Positions 11,619 to 22,500 of a stretch of DNA of 64,000 bases are shown piece after piece (position 1 is the stretch's first letter; each line of letters starts with the position of its first letter). The notes under the pieces are model-generated. The model was not told where the DNA came from. It saw only the letters and a list, made by a program, of their open reading frames with translations, and did no database searches. Location of the stretch: assembly GCA_946406115.1 (NCBI GenBank), contig OX291550.1, forward strand, positions 30,666,722 through 30,730,721, written 5' to 3'. Source of the DNA: Apoda limacodes (taxonomy: Eukaryota; Arthropoda; Insecta; Lepidoptera; Limacodidae). Made by a program: the position numbers and the translations under genes.

Positions 11619-13568
11619 AATAGTTATTTGTTATGTAAGACTGGAAAGTTGCTTTTTGGCGTGAGTGCTTGTATAGAATACCGAGCAAGCGGAGGATGCA
11701 AAGATTGAACCCACGAGTGAAGGCATGAAACCCAAAAAATAATTCCAGCCAAAACAATAATTTGTGTTTAGTTATTTATGAATGGAACAAGTAAATTTAT
11801 TTTAAATTGTTTAAGTATTGATAACAACATTATAAGTCTCTGAAATAGGTTGAGCCCCTTTTGTATGTCTGCATGTAGTCAACAAATCGCAAGCTCAGAT
11901 GTACTTACCTATTTTTCACGGGTAAACCATAGATATGCAAGTTCAGTACTATATACATATAGTACAGATAGGCAACGGCCCATACATTTACTGGAACACT
12001 AAGATTAGTTCTGTAATACGAGTGCGTGGCGCTAGGGCGCAAAACGGAAAGGATTTTTTTTTCTTAAATTCAATTATTACTAGCCAGCTTATAAATTACT
12101 TTTCTAATGTGGCTTTACAGATACCAAGTTCCATCCCAGACTAATATTTATATTGTTGTTCATCTACGAAGAATATAACAAAAGACGTAAAATCAAACAA
12201 CGTTCTCAAAGTTGACATTGTTTATTCATAAATATTCATGAAATGTACATTTATTATCGATTTTCTTAAATTCTTAAGCTAATTACTTAGGCTGCAATTA
12301 ATAATTATTAGACCATTTACGAAAGTTTTTGTTTAGTTTTGAACTAAAACTTCAATGTAATATATAGTATAGTTTGAACTTTCATTAATGTTTTAAAACA
12401 ATATTCGTGTAAGATTATTGAAATGATAAAGAATGTTAGACAATACCTTCTAATACAAAATATCTGTAGATATTATTTTTTTGAGTATCATCATACCTAG
12501 GCACAGGCTTATATTTTTTGTTTCCTCTTCGTACAAAAGAGATTTCTAAAATGATAATAAACAATTATTTATTAATACTTACTAAAAGACTAGCTATTTT
12601 TAAAATGTTGTGTATTTTCTGTATAATATACCTAAATTGATAATATGATAATTCATATTAGCAAATTCACCTAAATAAGGTTTGTACTATTACTTATGTT
12701 TTTTTCACGTCAAAAAGTGTACTCAGGACTGTAACAAAATTAATCAAATTCTTACAAACTTATCTCTCCTAATAATCTTAAAAAGTTCTCTATCGTAAAT
12801 TACCATACAAGATTCAACCTTGCAATGATTATAGCGACACCTGCAAGGCAAAACTTCGTAAATCATTTGTCGTAAGTTTACAGAAGAGCGCGTCGAAGTT
12901 TCAAAAAATTCTTAGTGACGTCTGTTACGTCCTAATGCCATTCAAACTAAAAAAAATGTTTAAAAAGGAATGTTTTATATTTCTGTATGATTAATGTGCT
13001 ATAAGTACTTTCATTTTATTACCTTTTCTGAGTTACAATGAGTTTGCACGGCATAAACTTTATAAAGTGACATTGTAACTCAGGACATACAATTAAATTT
13101 TGTGTATCAATATTTGCTTATATTCACTTAAATATGGTGCCTGTGGATGTGAACCATCTTGTGGAAATAGAAAATACACAGTTGCAAGTGCCAACACCAA
13201 TATATAAGCTAATACTTTTTACTACTAGTTCTTTATTCTGTGATATGGACTCTTCCATGTTGACTAGGCAACCAATTCAAAGTCACCTTCGACGTGTAGT
13301 TTTTTGGACAAGATGTTATCTCTAAATCATATGTAAACCTACTCTAACCGACGATAGCCACTCTGAAACAATAAATTTAAATACGTTCAAAGATATGACA
13401 TAATCATTCTAAATTTTTTACATTCCTACACGATGAGCTAATTTTATTTACTACGTACAGGGTATTTTTGTACAGATACGATTTTTTACAGTGGGTATAA
13501 TATTTTTACGACTATCTATATATATACTTCGCCTATATACTTCGCCTGTAAATCAACTAACATTTCAG
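11619..13568. other. AT-rich DNA, no gene seen
   Basis: Short plus-strand frames at 11935-12144 and 13134-13325 lack splice signals and look like chance openings. Nothing else is supported. Confidence 0.5.
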
Positions 13569-13718
13569 TTATACTATGATCCTCAGCAGATTCCAAAATC
13601 TGTGCCCTCGAGATATATCTCCAAGCCTCTGAAGAGCTGCCGCCCGGCCACAAAAAACTATGGCAACCAATGTGGACAAGGATCTTCATTTTCGCCGAAT
13701 TACAAAGTTACTTATTAG
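13569..13718 (+). CDS. Candidate terminal exon, unknown protein
   Basis: An ideal 3' splice site (ctaacatttcag, ending at 13568) precedes a phase-0 frame of 49 codons ending in TAG at 13716-13718. The peptide reads YYDPQQIPKSVPSRYISKP, then SCRPATKNYGNQCGQGSS, with a soluble, protein-like composition and codon use unlike the flanks. The reverse strand also has a partly open frame, so strand assignment is not certain. Upstream exons were not linked. The exon at 11400-11618 ends in its own stop and therefore cannot precede this one in the same message unless it is skipped. No domain is recognised. Confidence 0.45.
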   Translation, partial: LYYDPQQIPKSVPSRYISKPLKSCRPATKNYGNQCGQGSSFSPNYKVTY

Positions 13719-13916
13719 ACTAGATTAGTTACTTAATATCAGGCTGAACAAAATTTACACAGGGCAAAATTGCAAAACCAAAAAGCTGTAAGAAAACCCG
13801 TCTGCAAATATAGGTGGAAAAATATTATGAGTAAGTCAGTAAAAATATTTTGACCCAAAACCACTTGCATTCTACCTTGTGCAAAACGTAGCCTTAATTT
13901 AATAGTGGAGTAGAGG

Positions 13917-14170
13917 ACCGAATGGCGCATTGCAGTGGTAGAACAGGCGACTGTCGAAGTTCGGGTTCGATTTCCGGTAAGGGCCCGCTAATTATGTTAT
14001 TATAAAGTTGTCTCGACTCTGGTTGCGACCAGTACTGTATGGTATACGGATATTTGGGGCAGTCATTATTGGCTATATATTGGTTATATACTATTTTATA
14101 CTATTATTATTTCTGGAGGCTGTACGGACTGTGAACAACTGTTTTAAGTTTATAATTATGACGTAAAAAT
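13917..14170 (+). repeat. tRNA-derived SINE
   Basis: A tRNA-like head contains an A-box-like agtggtagaacagg and a B-box ggttcgatttc with normal spacing. It does not fold into a full tRNA, and it is followed by about 180 bp of unrelated body. This is the architecture of a tRNA-derived SINE. Its sequence differs from the SINE family at 23577-23827. Confidence 0.6.
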
Positions 14171-14437
14171 CTTAAAATATTTTAGTTATAAATCTACAGA
14201 ATTTTACTGATAAACACATATCATTTGGAACAACGAAAGCAATTTTTTCATGACTATTTTAAGGCAAAATATTCTATGGACACAGAACAATGACATTTCA
14301 ACACTGTGGTCATTAATAATTGTCTCTAAATAAAATTAGTGTTTCCATACAAACGGACGAAGTGACATACAGACATTGGGAAACCATAAGAATAAGGGTC
14401 TGCTTATTATTCGTCCTTATAGCTTAATAGATAACTT

Positions 14438-14609
14438 ATACCGATATCTCCATTACATAATATATTGCTATTTTTGAAGATTTCTTTTTAAAATTATTAC
14501 TTTTGGATAAATTTTCTACTACTACTACGGCAAAACTTTATCCAAAAGTTATAATTTTAGAAGGATATCTTCAAAAACAGCAATATATTATGTAATAGAG
14601 ATATCGGTT
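14438..14609. repeat. Long foldback (palindromic) element, ~170 bp
   Basis: The arms ataccgatatctccattaca and tgtaatagagatatcggtta, with the sequence between them, form an imperfect inverted repeat of about 75 bp per arm around a short loop containing ctactactactacgg. The inner parts ttttggataaa and tttatccaaaa also pair. It has no coding capacity and is probably a foldback MITE. Confidence 0.75.
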
Positions 14610-14689
14610 ATCAAGCACATTAAACACGTAGCTATAATATATATTAATATGCCAAAATATATCCATACTTCCATATATATACTGATATT

Positions 14690-15215
14690 ATAAATGCCAA
14701 AGTAACTCTGTATGTCTGTCTCGGGAATAATTATAACCGAGCCTAAACGAACTTTAGCTTGGTATAGCAAACTTCATTCGTAGGTATAATTAAGAAGTTG
14801 GCGTAAGAATCTAAGGCCGATAACCAAATTTAGGGCGGGTGGAGCACATTATTATTATATATGGGAAAGTTAAGATGTTTGGTTGTTTGTTACTCAATCA
14901 CACTTCAACCGAGCCGATTTAGATGAAATTTGGTATAGAGATAACCTAAGAGCCGGGGAAGGACGTAGACTATTTTTCATCTTGGAAAATTAAAAAGTGT
15001 CCTCGAGAATGACTAAAACATTAGTTACTCAATCCTGCCGCAATGGAGCAGACGTACTTGAAGATATGGAGAAGAAAAAAGGCTACTTTTAGGGCTACTT
15101 AAATTTAAAAAAAAATCCGCGGAGTAACTATAACCGAATTTCACGAACAAACCATAGCTGCATCTATAGCTTGCTATAACAAACTTCTTTAGTTGCCGTA
15201 AGAAATAGTAACCTA
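14690..15215 (-). repeat. Interspersed repeat, reverse-oriented member of the 3575 family
   Basis: It shares with 3575-3860 and 38040-38285 the phrases gcaaacttcatt, gggcgggtgga and ttagatgaaatttggtat. It appears to hold two adjacent partial copies. It lies just downstream of the THAP exon's donor site, so it may occupy that intron. Confidence 0.5.
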
Positions 15216-15238
15216 TTGAATTATATTAGGTAACTTAC

Positions 15239-15502
15239 TTTCTGGTTGATTTTTTGGATATCCTTCCGTCTTGCGTAAACATAATTAAGTTTTCCATTTT
15301 CGTAGAATTTTTCTTCAAAATGTTTGCTACATACTTTTTTGTTATGTAGTTGTTTTGCATTATATGAATATAAATTATTATCACCTATGTTTTTTAACCA
15401 AAGAATTCGTTTATATCCCACCGAAGGAAAAGCATGAAGATAAATATTTTTAGTTTGACCATTGGAGTCACAGTTTTTTATACAACGCTTAATTCTACTC
15501 AT
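15239..15502 (-). CDS. THAP zinc-finger protein, first coding exon
   Basis: The ATG at 15502 opens 88 codons ending at a strong donor (gaaa/gtaagt, GT at 15238-15237) in phase 0. The peptide has the THAP C2CH pattern: Cys7 and Cys11 (RCIKNC), Cys58 and His61 within the hallmark VCSKHF, with FP at 25-26 and Trp35 between them. THAP domains are about 90-residue DNA-binding zinc fingers found in transcription regulators, chromatin factors and P-element-type transposases. Without the donor, the frame would stop six codons later. The next exon should lie to the left on the minus strand but was not found; the repeat at 14690-15215 sits there. It could be a host gene or a THAP domain from a transposon. 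The domain call is firm; the gene identity is open. Confidence 0.7.
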
Positions 15503-16007
15503 AGTTATCAATTATATGTTCCAAATCTATAACAAACAATAACAAAAAACAAATTATTCATGCTTTATCACTTTGTCAACGTTAATAATATCAAATTTAT
15601 AGTTAATATTAAAAAACTTACGCAAATCTAATTTACAAAACCGCGCCAACGTTTTTTTTTTATAATGGCGCCTTTTTTTTTTTAATCTTGGGAACTTCCG
15701 CCTATACTAGCGCCACAGTCTCGTATTACATAACTAAACTATTATACCTTAATCGTAAAGCGACCTTATTTTTATATAAATAAAGTCTAAAATCAAATAA
15801 AGTTTTTTAGTGTTCCAAGCTGTTGTTCCTGCGAGAACACACGGTGGGGTAAACTTAGGTATTTTACGTCACTGGTGGAATTACTCATGTTTTAAATTAT
15901 TAACTTTAAGTTTATTTAGTACAAGTAATATGTTTATAGTAAAAACAACCCAAATGATGTACCTACTACGTAATTCCAAATAAATGTTTCTTTTATTTTT
16001 CTCTTTT
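15503..16007. other. 5' flank of the THAP exon
   Basis: This stretch contains T tracts at 15652-15662 and 15671-15681 around a small GC-rich cluster (gcgccaacg, atggcgcc). These could belong to the promoter or leader of the THAP exon. No TATA box or clear initiator was identified. Confidence 0.3.
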
Positions 16008-16165
16008 AGGGTTCCGTAGTCAACAAGGAACCCTTATAGTTTCGCCATGGCCGTCCGTCTGTTTAACCGCGGCTTAGATCAAAAACTACTAATAAGAGAA
16101 AGCTGCAATTTGGCAGGGATATACACATTGATCAAGCCGACAAAGTGGTAGAATAAAATAAAAAA
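16008..16165 (+). repeat. 'tttagggttccgta' interspersed repeat, partial
   Basis: It begins with tagggttccgtagtcaacaa and continues through ccgcggcttagatcaaaaac. A diverged relative lies at 27251-27420 and shares the phrase gctgcaatttggcagggatat. Members with the same opening but another body lie at 39355-39705 and 46929-47368. It is non-coding. Confidence 0.6.
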
Positions 16166-16500
16166 CCGGGTTGCACTCCGGGAGTGCCGGCAGAAGTGAA
16201 AACATACTCGCTATTTACTTCCCATCACTTCGTATCCATATTTATTTATTAAAAATACTTTTTTGACGTTGTATATTTGACAGCTCAATCTATCATAGAA
16301 TTAAAATCCCATATCCAACCTATCTGTACTACTCATAATCGCCATATACTAAAAATAAAAACTAACCTAATGTAAATAAAGGTCACGTAGGCGAGTGACA
16401 TCTTACGAATTTTCGATCAGGACACGTGACCTGACGCGAGTTTATCATTTATTACCCATCACAAAAAAAGTAGCGCCGCTAAAGAAGTTTTCACTTATTG
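16166..16500 (+). mobile_element. Short inverted-repeat element, family 'gaagtgaaaac'
   Basis: The element starts near the near-palindrome gcactccgggagtgc and gaagtgaaaac, and ends aagaagttttcactt, so its ends are inverted copies of each other. Interior landmarks include tctatcatagaattaaaatc, gtactactcataatcgccat, aggacacgtgacctgacgcg and gcgccgctaaagaag. The same landmarks recur at 31085-31452 (reverse), 50610-50970 and 57717-58848. With no coding capacity and inverted ends, it is probably a non-autonomous DNA transposon. Confidence 0.65.
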
Positions 16501-16913
16501 TAAAATAACTACACGTGTGAGATCAAAAGTTTAATTTTTTTTAATATATAAAATAAAATAAAAAATATATAAAGAAAAACAGTATTTTTCTTGTCTTTTG
16601 CGGTTCAAACTATCTCCATATTAAATTCATCACAATTGGTTCAACAGTAAAATTTTACGAATTGATAGACAGACAGACACCGACACTTTCGAATTTATAA
16701 TATTAGTATTAGTATGGATCCTCCTTTTATATAATATAATAATATCTCTTATATGGGTACCTACAGACCATCCGTGAACTTTCTCCTTTTTTAAAGTTGG
16801 TAAATATAAGAATATGACAGGGGGGATTCGAGTACCTAAAATAGTATTAGAAAGCAAGTTCCGTTGTCTACCCAGCCTAGGGGACAATAAGCCTAGCTGA
16901 AACCAAATATTTT
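16501..16913. other. AT-rich intergenic DNA
   Basis: A short tail-like stretch, about 16650-16715, with tagacagacagacaccgac and taatattagtat, resembles the end of a decayed interspersed repeat. Nothing else is supported. Confidence 0.4.
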
Positions 16914-17108
16914 ATCAGATCCACAACTGAATCTAGTGAGAAAGAATTTCCTTAGTAGACCCACACTTTTAAATCTAGATCTGGTTAACGGATCTAGCGA
17001 GACAAATACTTCTCCGTAGATACAAATTTTCGAAAATGGATCTATTGAGAAAATAACATCTTACTAGATCCATGATGGATCTGGACAATGGATCTAGTGA
17101 GATTGATC
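16914..17108. repeat. Imperfect tandem repeat around 'ggatctagtgaga'
   Basis: The phrase (g/a)atcta(g/t)(t/c)gaga recurs at about 16928, 16989, 17037 and 17088, spaced 61, 48 and 51 bp. Between the copies lies the partner phrase (t/g)tagtaga(c/t)cca, which is nearly its reverse complement. The result is a run of small alternating inverted repeats. No function is known to me. Confidence 0.6.
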
Positions 17109-18505
17109 CTTTTTTTTTTTTTTTTATACCACTAAGGTGGCAAACAAGCACACGGTCCGCCTAATGGAAAGCGGTCACCGTGGCCTATGGACGCTTGCAA
17201 CACCAGAAGTATCACTCGCGCGTTGCCGACCCTCCAAATAACTTCGACTTCGAACTTCCCACGATTCCCCAATACTTCAAAGACTAGGCAGTCCGCTTTT
17301 TCGAGCGTACGCAAAATCACCCGAATCGATTAATTGTGCAATCCACAACGTATCGTCCCCCCGATCGACCCGGTCACGGTCGTAAAACTATAGTTAGGCG
17401 GCCTCGGCACGTACTTACGTCCCCAGATGACGATCTCGCTGTCCGGATAGCGAGATTAGTCTCTACGACCTCCCCGAATAGGGCCTCCCTCCAAACACGA
17501 CGCCGACGTCCCCGGGTTCGTCGGCGCCCACAAGGATACACTAGGTATCAAAGAGTCCCGGGGCGCTTCTCGCCCCCACCCAATCGCAATCGTACCCACG
17601 TAACGGGGAACTCCCCTCCTGGCAGTGACTCACCTTCGGGTTCGAGACTCACGCCGGTCGAAGGGACGCCCCCAAGAGCGACAACCCAAGCCGAGGCTTC
17701 CCCCACGGGGAGCCCTTGAGCGTTGGGCGCTATATGGGCTGAGGCTCCTTCAGAGTCTCGCCCCAAAAGTCCGGTGAAGCAGTAATGGCTGCAACAGCCA
17801 ACTGCATAGTCAGCTCAGAAAAAAAAAAAAAAAAAAAACTTCTTTCTTGAAGAACCCCATACTGTAGTCCTAGAGAAAATCTTGGCAGGGAGCTCATTCC
17901 ACAGCCCAAGCGTTCGCAGGAGGAAGTTTCTCTGAAACCACACTATACGCGACCATTTCGGTTCTAAAGTGTGAGAATCAATTTCCTGCCGATGGCGAGG
18001 GGTGTGATGATAGAAAGTAGCCGTTGGCATCATTTCGAACAATTCCTCAGAACACATCCCATCACCATTCACACACACGGAGGCAAAGTCTCTCCTCAGA
18101 CTTAAGGGTTCGATACGGCAAGTGAGTTTGGGATCGTTGACAATTCTCACAGCCCGTCGTTGAACCGAGTCAAAAGGTCCAAGCTGGTATCCGGGTGCAC
18201 CTGACTAGAGATGGCAGCAGTACTCCATATGGGGCCGAAATTGCGACTTGTAAGGCAGCAACCGCTGCCGCGACGTGAAGTACTGCCTCGCCCTGTTGAG
18301 TACACCTAGTTTTTTGGACGCCAGATTCACCTTAACTTGTAACGGGCACTCCGTAAGATGGCAACTTTGATAGAAGACCCCGGTGCCAGACCCGATCGAA
18401 CGCCTTCGCTATGTCCAGGCTACATGCCAGTGCCTCCCCCTGACTCTCAATGGGTAGTGCCCATCGGTGTGTGAGATACACTAGAAGGTCACCAGCCGAG
18501 CGATT
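17109..18505 (-). mobile_element. Jockey-type LINE fragment, truncated, deleted and interrupted
   Basis: On the minus strand this is the 3' part of the Jockey family seen whole at 58868-62475. It starts at the equivalent of SAGDLLVYLTHRW and contains the active-site A region SLDIAKAFDRVWH. About 490 bp, including the GVPQGS and YADD motifs, are deleted at about 18347, and the frame resumes at LASKKLGVL. It then carries the C-terminal RRAVRIVNDPKL part to 17838, is broken by another retroelement (17246-17838), and resumes at 17245 down to its poly(A) (plus-strand T tract 17109-17126). It cannot encode a working enzyme. Confidence 0.85.
17246..17838 (+). mobile_element. GC-rich poly(A) retroelement nested in the Jockey fragment
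   Basis: The insert sits between plus-strand ataacttc (ending 17245) and acttctttcttg (from 17838), so the Jockey sequence is continuous once it is removed. The bases acttc appear on both sides as a short target duplication. It ends in a run of 20 A (17819-17838). A plus-strand frame at 17336-17719 is rich in P, R, T and S and could be decayed ORF1 or chance in GC-rich DNA. Its 3' part (caagagcgacaacccaagcc ... cgctatatgggctgag) recurs at 57615-57716. It is a non-LTR retroelement (SINE or truncated LINE) of unknown family. Confidence 0.7.
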
Positions 18506-19059
18506 TGTGATTTTTGTGTTCACACAGCTTGTCTTTGAACCGTAAAAATGGCGGCGCAATAACAGCCACTTTACGAGCGAGACGTAAAGGAGTTTGTCAA
18601 AAGTATGATTTAATTTACTAGCTGTTGTGGTTATCCAACAGTTATCTCATAAATATTAAGTAAGTCAAAAAAATAATTTTTCAAATATTTTTTTAATAAA
18701 GAATGAACAACATATTATATAAAATAAAATATATTTATCTACCTATATCTGATGGAATTGCTATTATACAATGTAAATCTATTTTTCAATTGAATCTATA
18801 TTTTTCATTATTTGTCCCCATAATTTTATTCCCTGTATTAAATTAAAAAAATAATGATTTAAAAGTTTTACGTTTTGAAAATTACATTAAATATTATGAT
18901 TCGCCAAACAAGCAAAATATTTCAGTTAAGAAGTATTTTATTGTTTTTTTTTGTTAAATTTACAAATAATATCCTTCATTGATGAAAATAATTTGAGCAA
19001 AATTACATCACATATTTATATCACATAGTATTTTTAATCACTATAAATAAAAAATGCGC
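18506..19059 (-). other. 3' untranslated region and flank of the PDZ-domain gene
   Basis: This AT-rich sequence lies directly downstream (minus strand) of the stop codon at 19060. It contains no open frame of note. The only well-placed cleavage signal is listed at 18937-18942. Confidence 0.5.
18937..18942 (-). terminator. Candidate poly(A) signal AATAAA
   Basis: The minus strand reads AATAAA about 120 bases past the stop codon of the PDZ-domain gene, followed by AT-rich sequence. The position is typical for a 3' end, but the motif is common in AT-rich DNA. Confidence 0.4.
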
Positions 19060-19540
19060 CTATCTTTCGATCGTATCATTATTATTTACATTTACTTCAT
19101 CGCTCAAAATCCCATTTAATACTTTGTCCTCTTCAGCTGTAGACACACTATCTTCACCTCCGATGAGCACCTCGTTAATTACTTCATCGTCTTTAGAAGA
19201 TGTTACATCATCAGTATGTGAACTTATTGATTCGTCACCCATTTCTTCACTCTGAGAATTAATTTCTTCAATGCTACTACTTTCTTCTTCAACTTCGGAA
19301 ATTTGGTCTAAATTACCATTTAATGTTCTTGTGTCTTCAACGAAACCATTTGTTAGTTTATTTTTAACTTGGTTAGTGTTTTCGCTTGCAACTTTATCAG
19401 TTTCACTTTTTGCCCTCTGATTTTGTGTTTCTCTCTTTTCAATTGGTTTTTGGCTGGTTTTGTTAGAGTTTTCATTTTTAGCACTGTAAAGGACTATGTC
19501 ATCTTGGGTCCTTATTATAGGTTGTGGCGAAAATCGGTCT
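19060..19540 (-). CDS. PDZ gene exon 6 (terminal, acidic tail)
   Basis: The acceptor catcttttcag lies at 19541-19551, with a branch-like gctaat about 38 bases upstream. The exon enters with one base, completing a Lys codon split from exon 5, and runs 159 codons to TAG/TAA-type termination at 19060. It starts DRFSPQPIIRTQDDIVLYSA and becomes rich in Glu, Asp, Ser and Asn (for example SEVEEESSSIEEINS). It is probably disordered. QPIIRT...VLYSA may be the remnant of a ZM-like motif, but I would not rely on that. Confidence 0.75.
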
Positions 19541-22500
19541 CTGAAAAGATGTACATTTTGAATTCAAAATTATATTAGCCTAGGTTTAAGTTTTATCTCT
19601 ATATTGTGAAACGTAGTTAAAAAAAAACAAATTCACAAAAATGTTAAAACAAAATTAAAAAAAAACATGGCATAATAGGGGTGGGATATACAAGTAAAAT
19701 AATAGGTTCTTAAGATGCTGACCAATGCCATTTAACTTTTTAAAATGAAAAAAATTAATACTTGTATGTTCTCAGTATTTTAGGTTGAAAAATTAAACCT
19801 ATATAGAAAATTTTCATTTTCTGCTTAACACGATATCTTTAATTTGCCTCGATAGAAAATAAATAGAAAAGACCTCTAAATTTAATGTTTCTAACTTCTT
19901 TCCCTTAACGTTCAACATTACACATCATGGGTGTTACTGTTGGATTCTAAAAAATCGAGTTAACTTTTAAATAAATACCTAAATACCGATTTGACGCTCA
20001 TGTTGACTTATTCTGTGGTCTCTTGTCTCGCTCGTACGTCACGTACACGAAACATGAAAGTTTATGTCAGAGTCCCGGGTTTAAATCACGCTATCTAATC
20101 TGCTACACTCTAACTTCACAGTACCGCACAGTCACAGAGCACACTACGTATGACACAGCACTCACTTGTGTTTGTCCTCGTACTTGCTGGGTACCATAAA
20201 GCAATTTGACTCTCTATAAATAACTCTTCTCTTACTGACCCAAGGCCACTGTAGACTCCAATATGAACTCTGCAAAAATGCAACCACATTAACCCATTAT
20301 TAAGAAATTAGCTAAGCTGTAAACTGGATGATAACATTGAATGGATTGATGTCTGCCTTGACATAGATTTTCGCAAAAAAAAATTATCAATATTTTGGGA
20401 CATTCGACATAGAGTCTAGACGAACATCTCTAGATATTAAGTTTAACATGAGGTTTATTTCATTTATAAAAACATCAGACGAAAATTCTAGTATTATATA
20501 TAGCCTATACGTACTTTTAATACATATGATATAATGACTAGGTATCGAAAGTTTGATTCTTTACATTTCTAGGTTTATTTTGATTTGGTCTACACTTACA
20601 ACTTTGGCGTGGACTTCTCGTTTCCTGGCCTTTTCTTCTTCAATTCGTCTCTCTTCCTCGCTATCGTAGCCATAATCCTGAAAAATGACATAAAAAATAA
20701 ATACAGATATTAATAGCCCATTCCTGCAGCTTCGCTCACATGGACTTCTATAATTGAAACAGGCGCGGTCCGAAAGGAGGGGGGGGGGGGTTTACGACCC
20801 TTACTTTTCTAGTACTAATTATACATTTATTAAAAATGCAGACAAATAGACAAAAAGAAAGAGAAGGGCTCAAGGTATCGAACTTGACCGGCAATTAGCA
20901 ATTCTGCCCCCGTTAATGTAATTACAGTAAGTCAAAAAGTTTAAATTGTGGGAAATCACACTTTGATTCATCATTTTCAAATTGGTGTATTTTAATGATT
21001 ATTGCAGATAACTTAGATATTTAAACGGACAATAAAAAAGAAATTTCCATATATGAATCCTGGATATAATTTATTCCTTTCAAATAAATGTTTTGTTTTT
21101 AATCTAACTAAATGTATCCATAATTACCACTTCTATCAGCCCAACTAACACTTTCTTAAACATATTTGCAGTAAGTCGGTAACATACTGTGAATATATTT
21201 AACGAAATATCCTGTCCATGTAAGTTACTGTATCTATGTTTACTATAAACTCTATGTAAATGCCTACAAATCCAGTGACTTTTTCTACAAACTTTGCATA
21301 TTTTGGAGCTTTGATATTAATTCCTAAAATGTTATTGAGTAAAATTAAATAAAAGAGCAGGTCAGCAATTTAATTTAGTTCATCCTTGCAAACAACATGT
21401 CTTCTTCCTTTCGTAAGTGTCTTTCACTAACTATTTTAATTATTTTAAACTAAATTTATTTGTGATCATACGAATATTGTAGTCTCCCTAATACCTTATT
21501 ATAAAATACAATGTTATTCTAAAAAGTATAATCACATTTGTTAAACAATGTTTAAAGTTATACATATAACATTTTTTATTAAAAATAAGTAGGTAACTAT
21601 AAAAATTTTTAATCTTCAAGAATATTAGAAGCATTAGTAGTTGGTATGTTCAACCAAAATGCTTGTGTATTTTCTGGCATCAATGGGAACAGTTCTTCTA
21701 ATATCTCTTTTTTCTTTTCCTCTGTTATAATATATTAAACGATTTATTTTTTATGACTTTATTTTGTAAAAAAACCCAAGTTCGAAAGTTTTGATCTTCC
21801 TTAAATTTTAGGTTAAAACCTTTTCATTCCACAATACTGCAATAGTAAAGTTATTCGAAGACTTACCAAGTGGGACAAAAGTCTCATTGAAAGCAATAAT
21901 TCTGCTGCATAAAATTTCTGCTTTATATTGTTCCATTCTCGGGTGCATTACGACCTTTTAAAGGTCGAGGGAATAATATTTAGCGTCAGTTTCGTTTGCA
22001 CTAATTTCAGCATCGAATTTGTTATTAATTCAGCTTGTGGTGTAATTATTTTTATGAACTAAGTATTGCTTACAAGTATCACTGTACTGGTCTTGACTTT
22101 CAAAGTGATCCTTGTTGTGCTCTTGGAATAACGTGCAAAGTTCCCATTCTTCATTTCCTAAGTTGGCAAAGGATATAATAATTTCTTTTTTTATAACATG
22201 ACGGTATGTTTCTATAGACACTTTGATATCAGGTTGAGTTTGGCAAAAATGTTTATACTTTTCTGTCATGTTTATGTCGCTAGGTAGGTAAAGTCTTTTT
22301 GGTACATGTACGCGTCTGTAATATGATATGGCTTGGCTGTATTTTAATACCTAATTTTTTATTATTTTTCTATTTATTTTATTTTCTCGTATATTTTTGC
22401 CTCTTTTATCTTTCTGATCATTCACATTTCTCTTTAATATTTTTAAAACCCTGCAATAATTTTTACCATTGTAACCCAAAGTAGAAAAAAAATATTTACT

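Noticed and set aside
17336..17719. 127-codon P/R/T-rich frame as a host gene
   Set aside because: It lies wholly inside the poly(A)-tailed nested retroelement, and its frame reflects high GC content.
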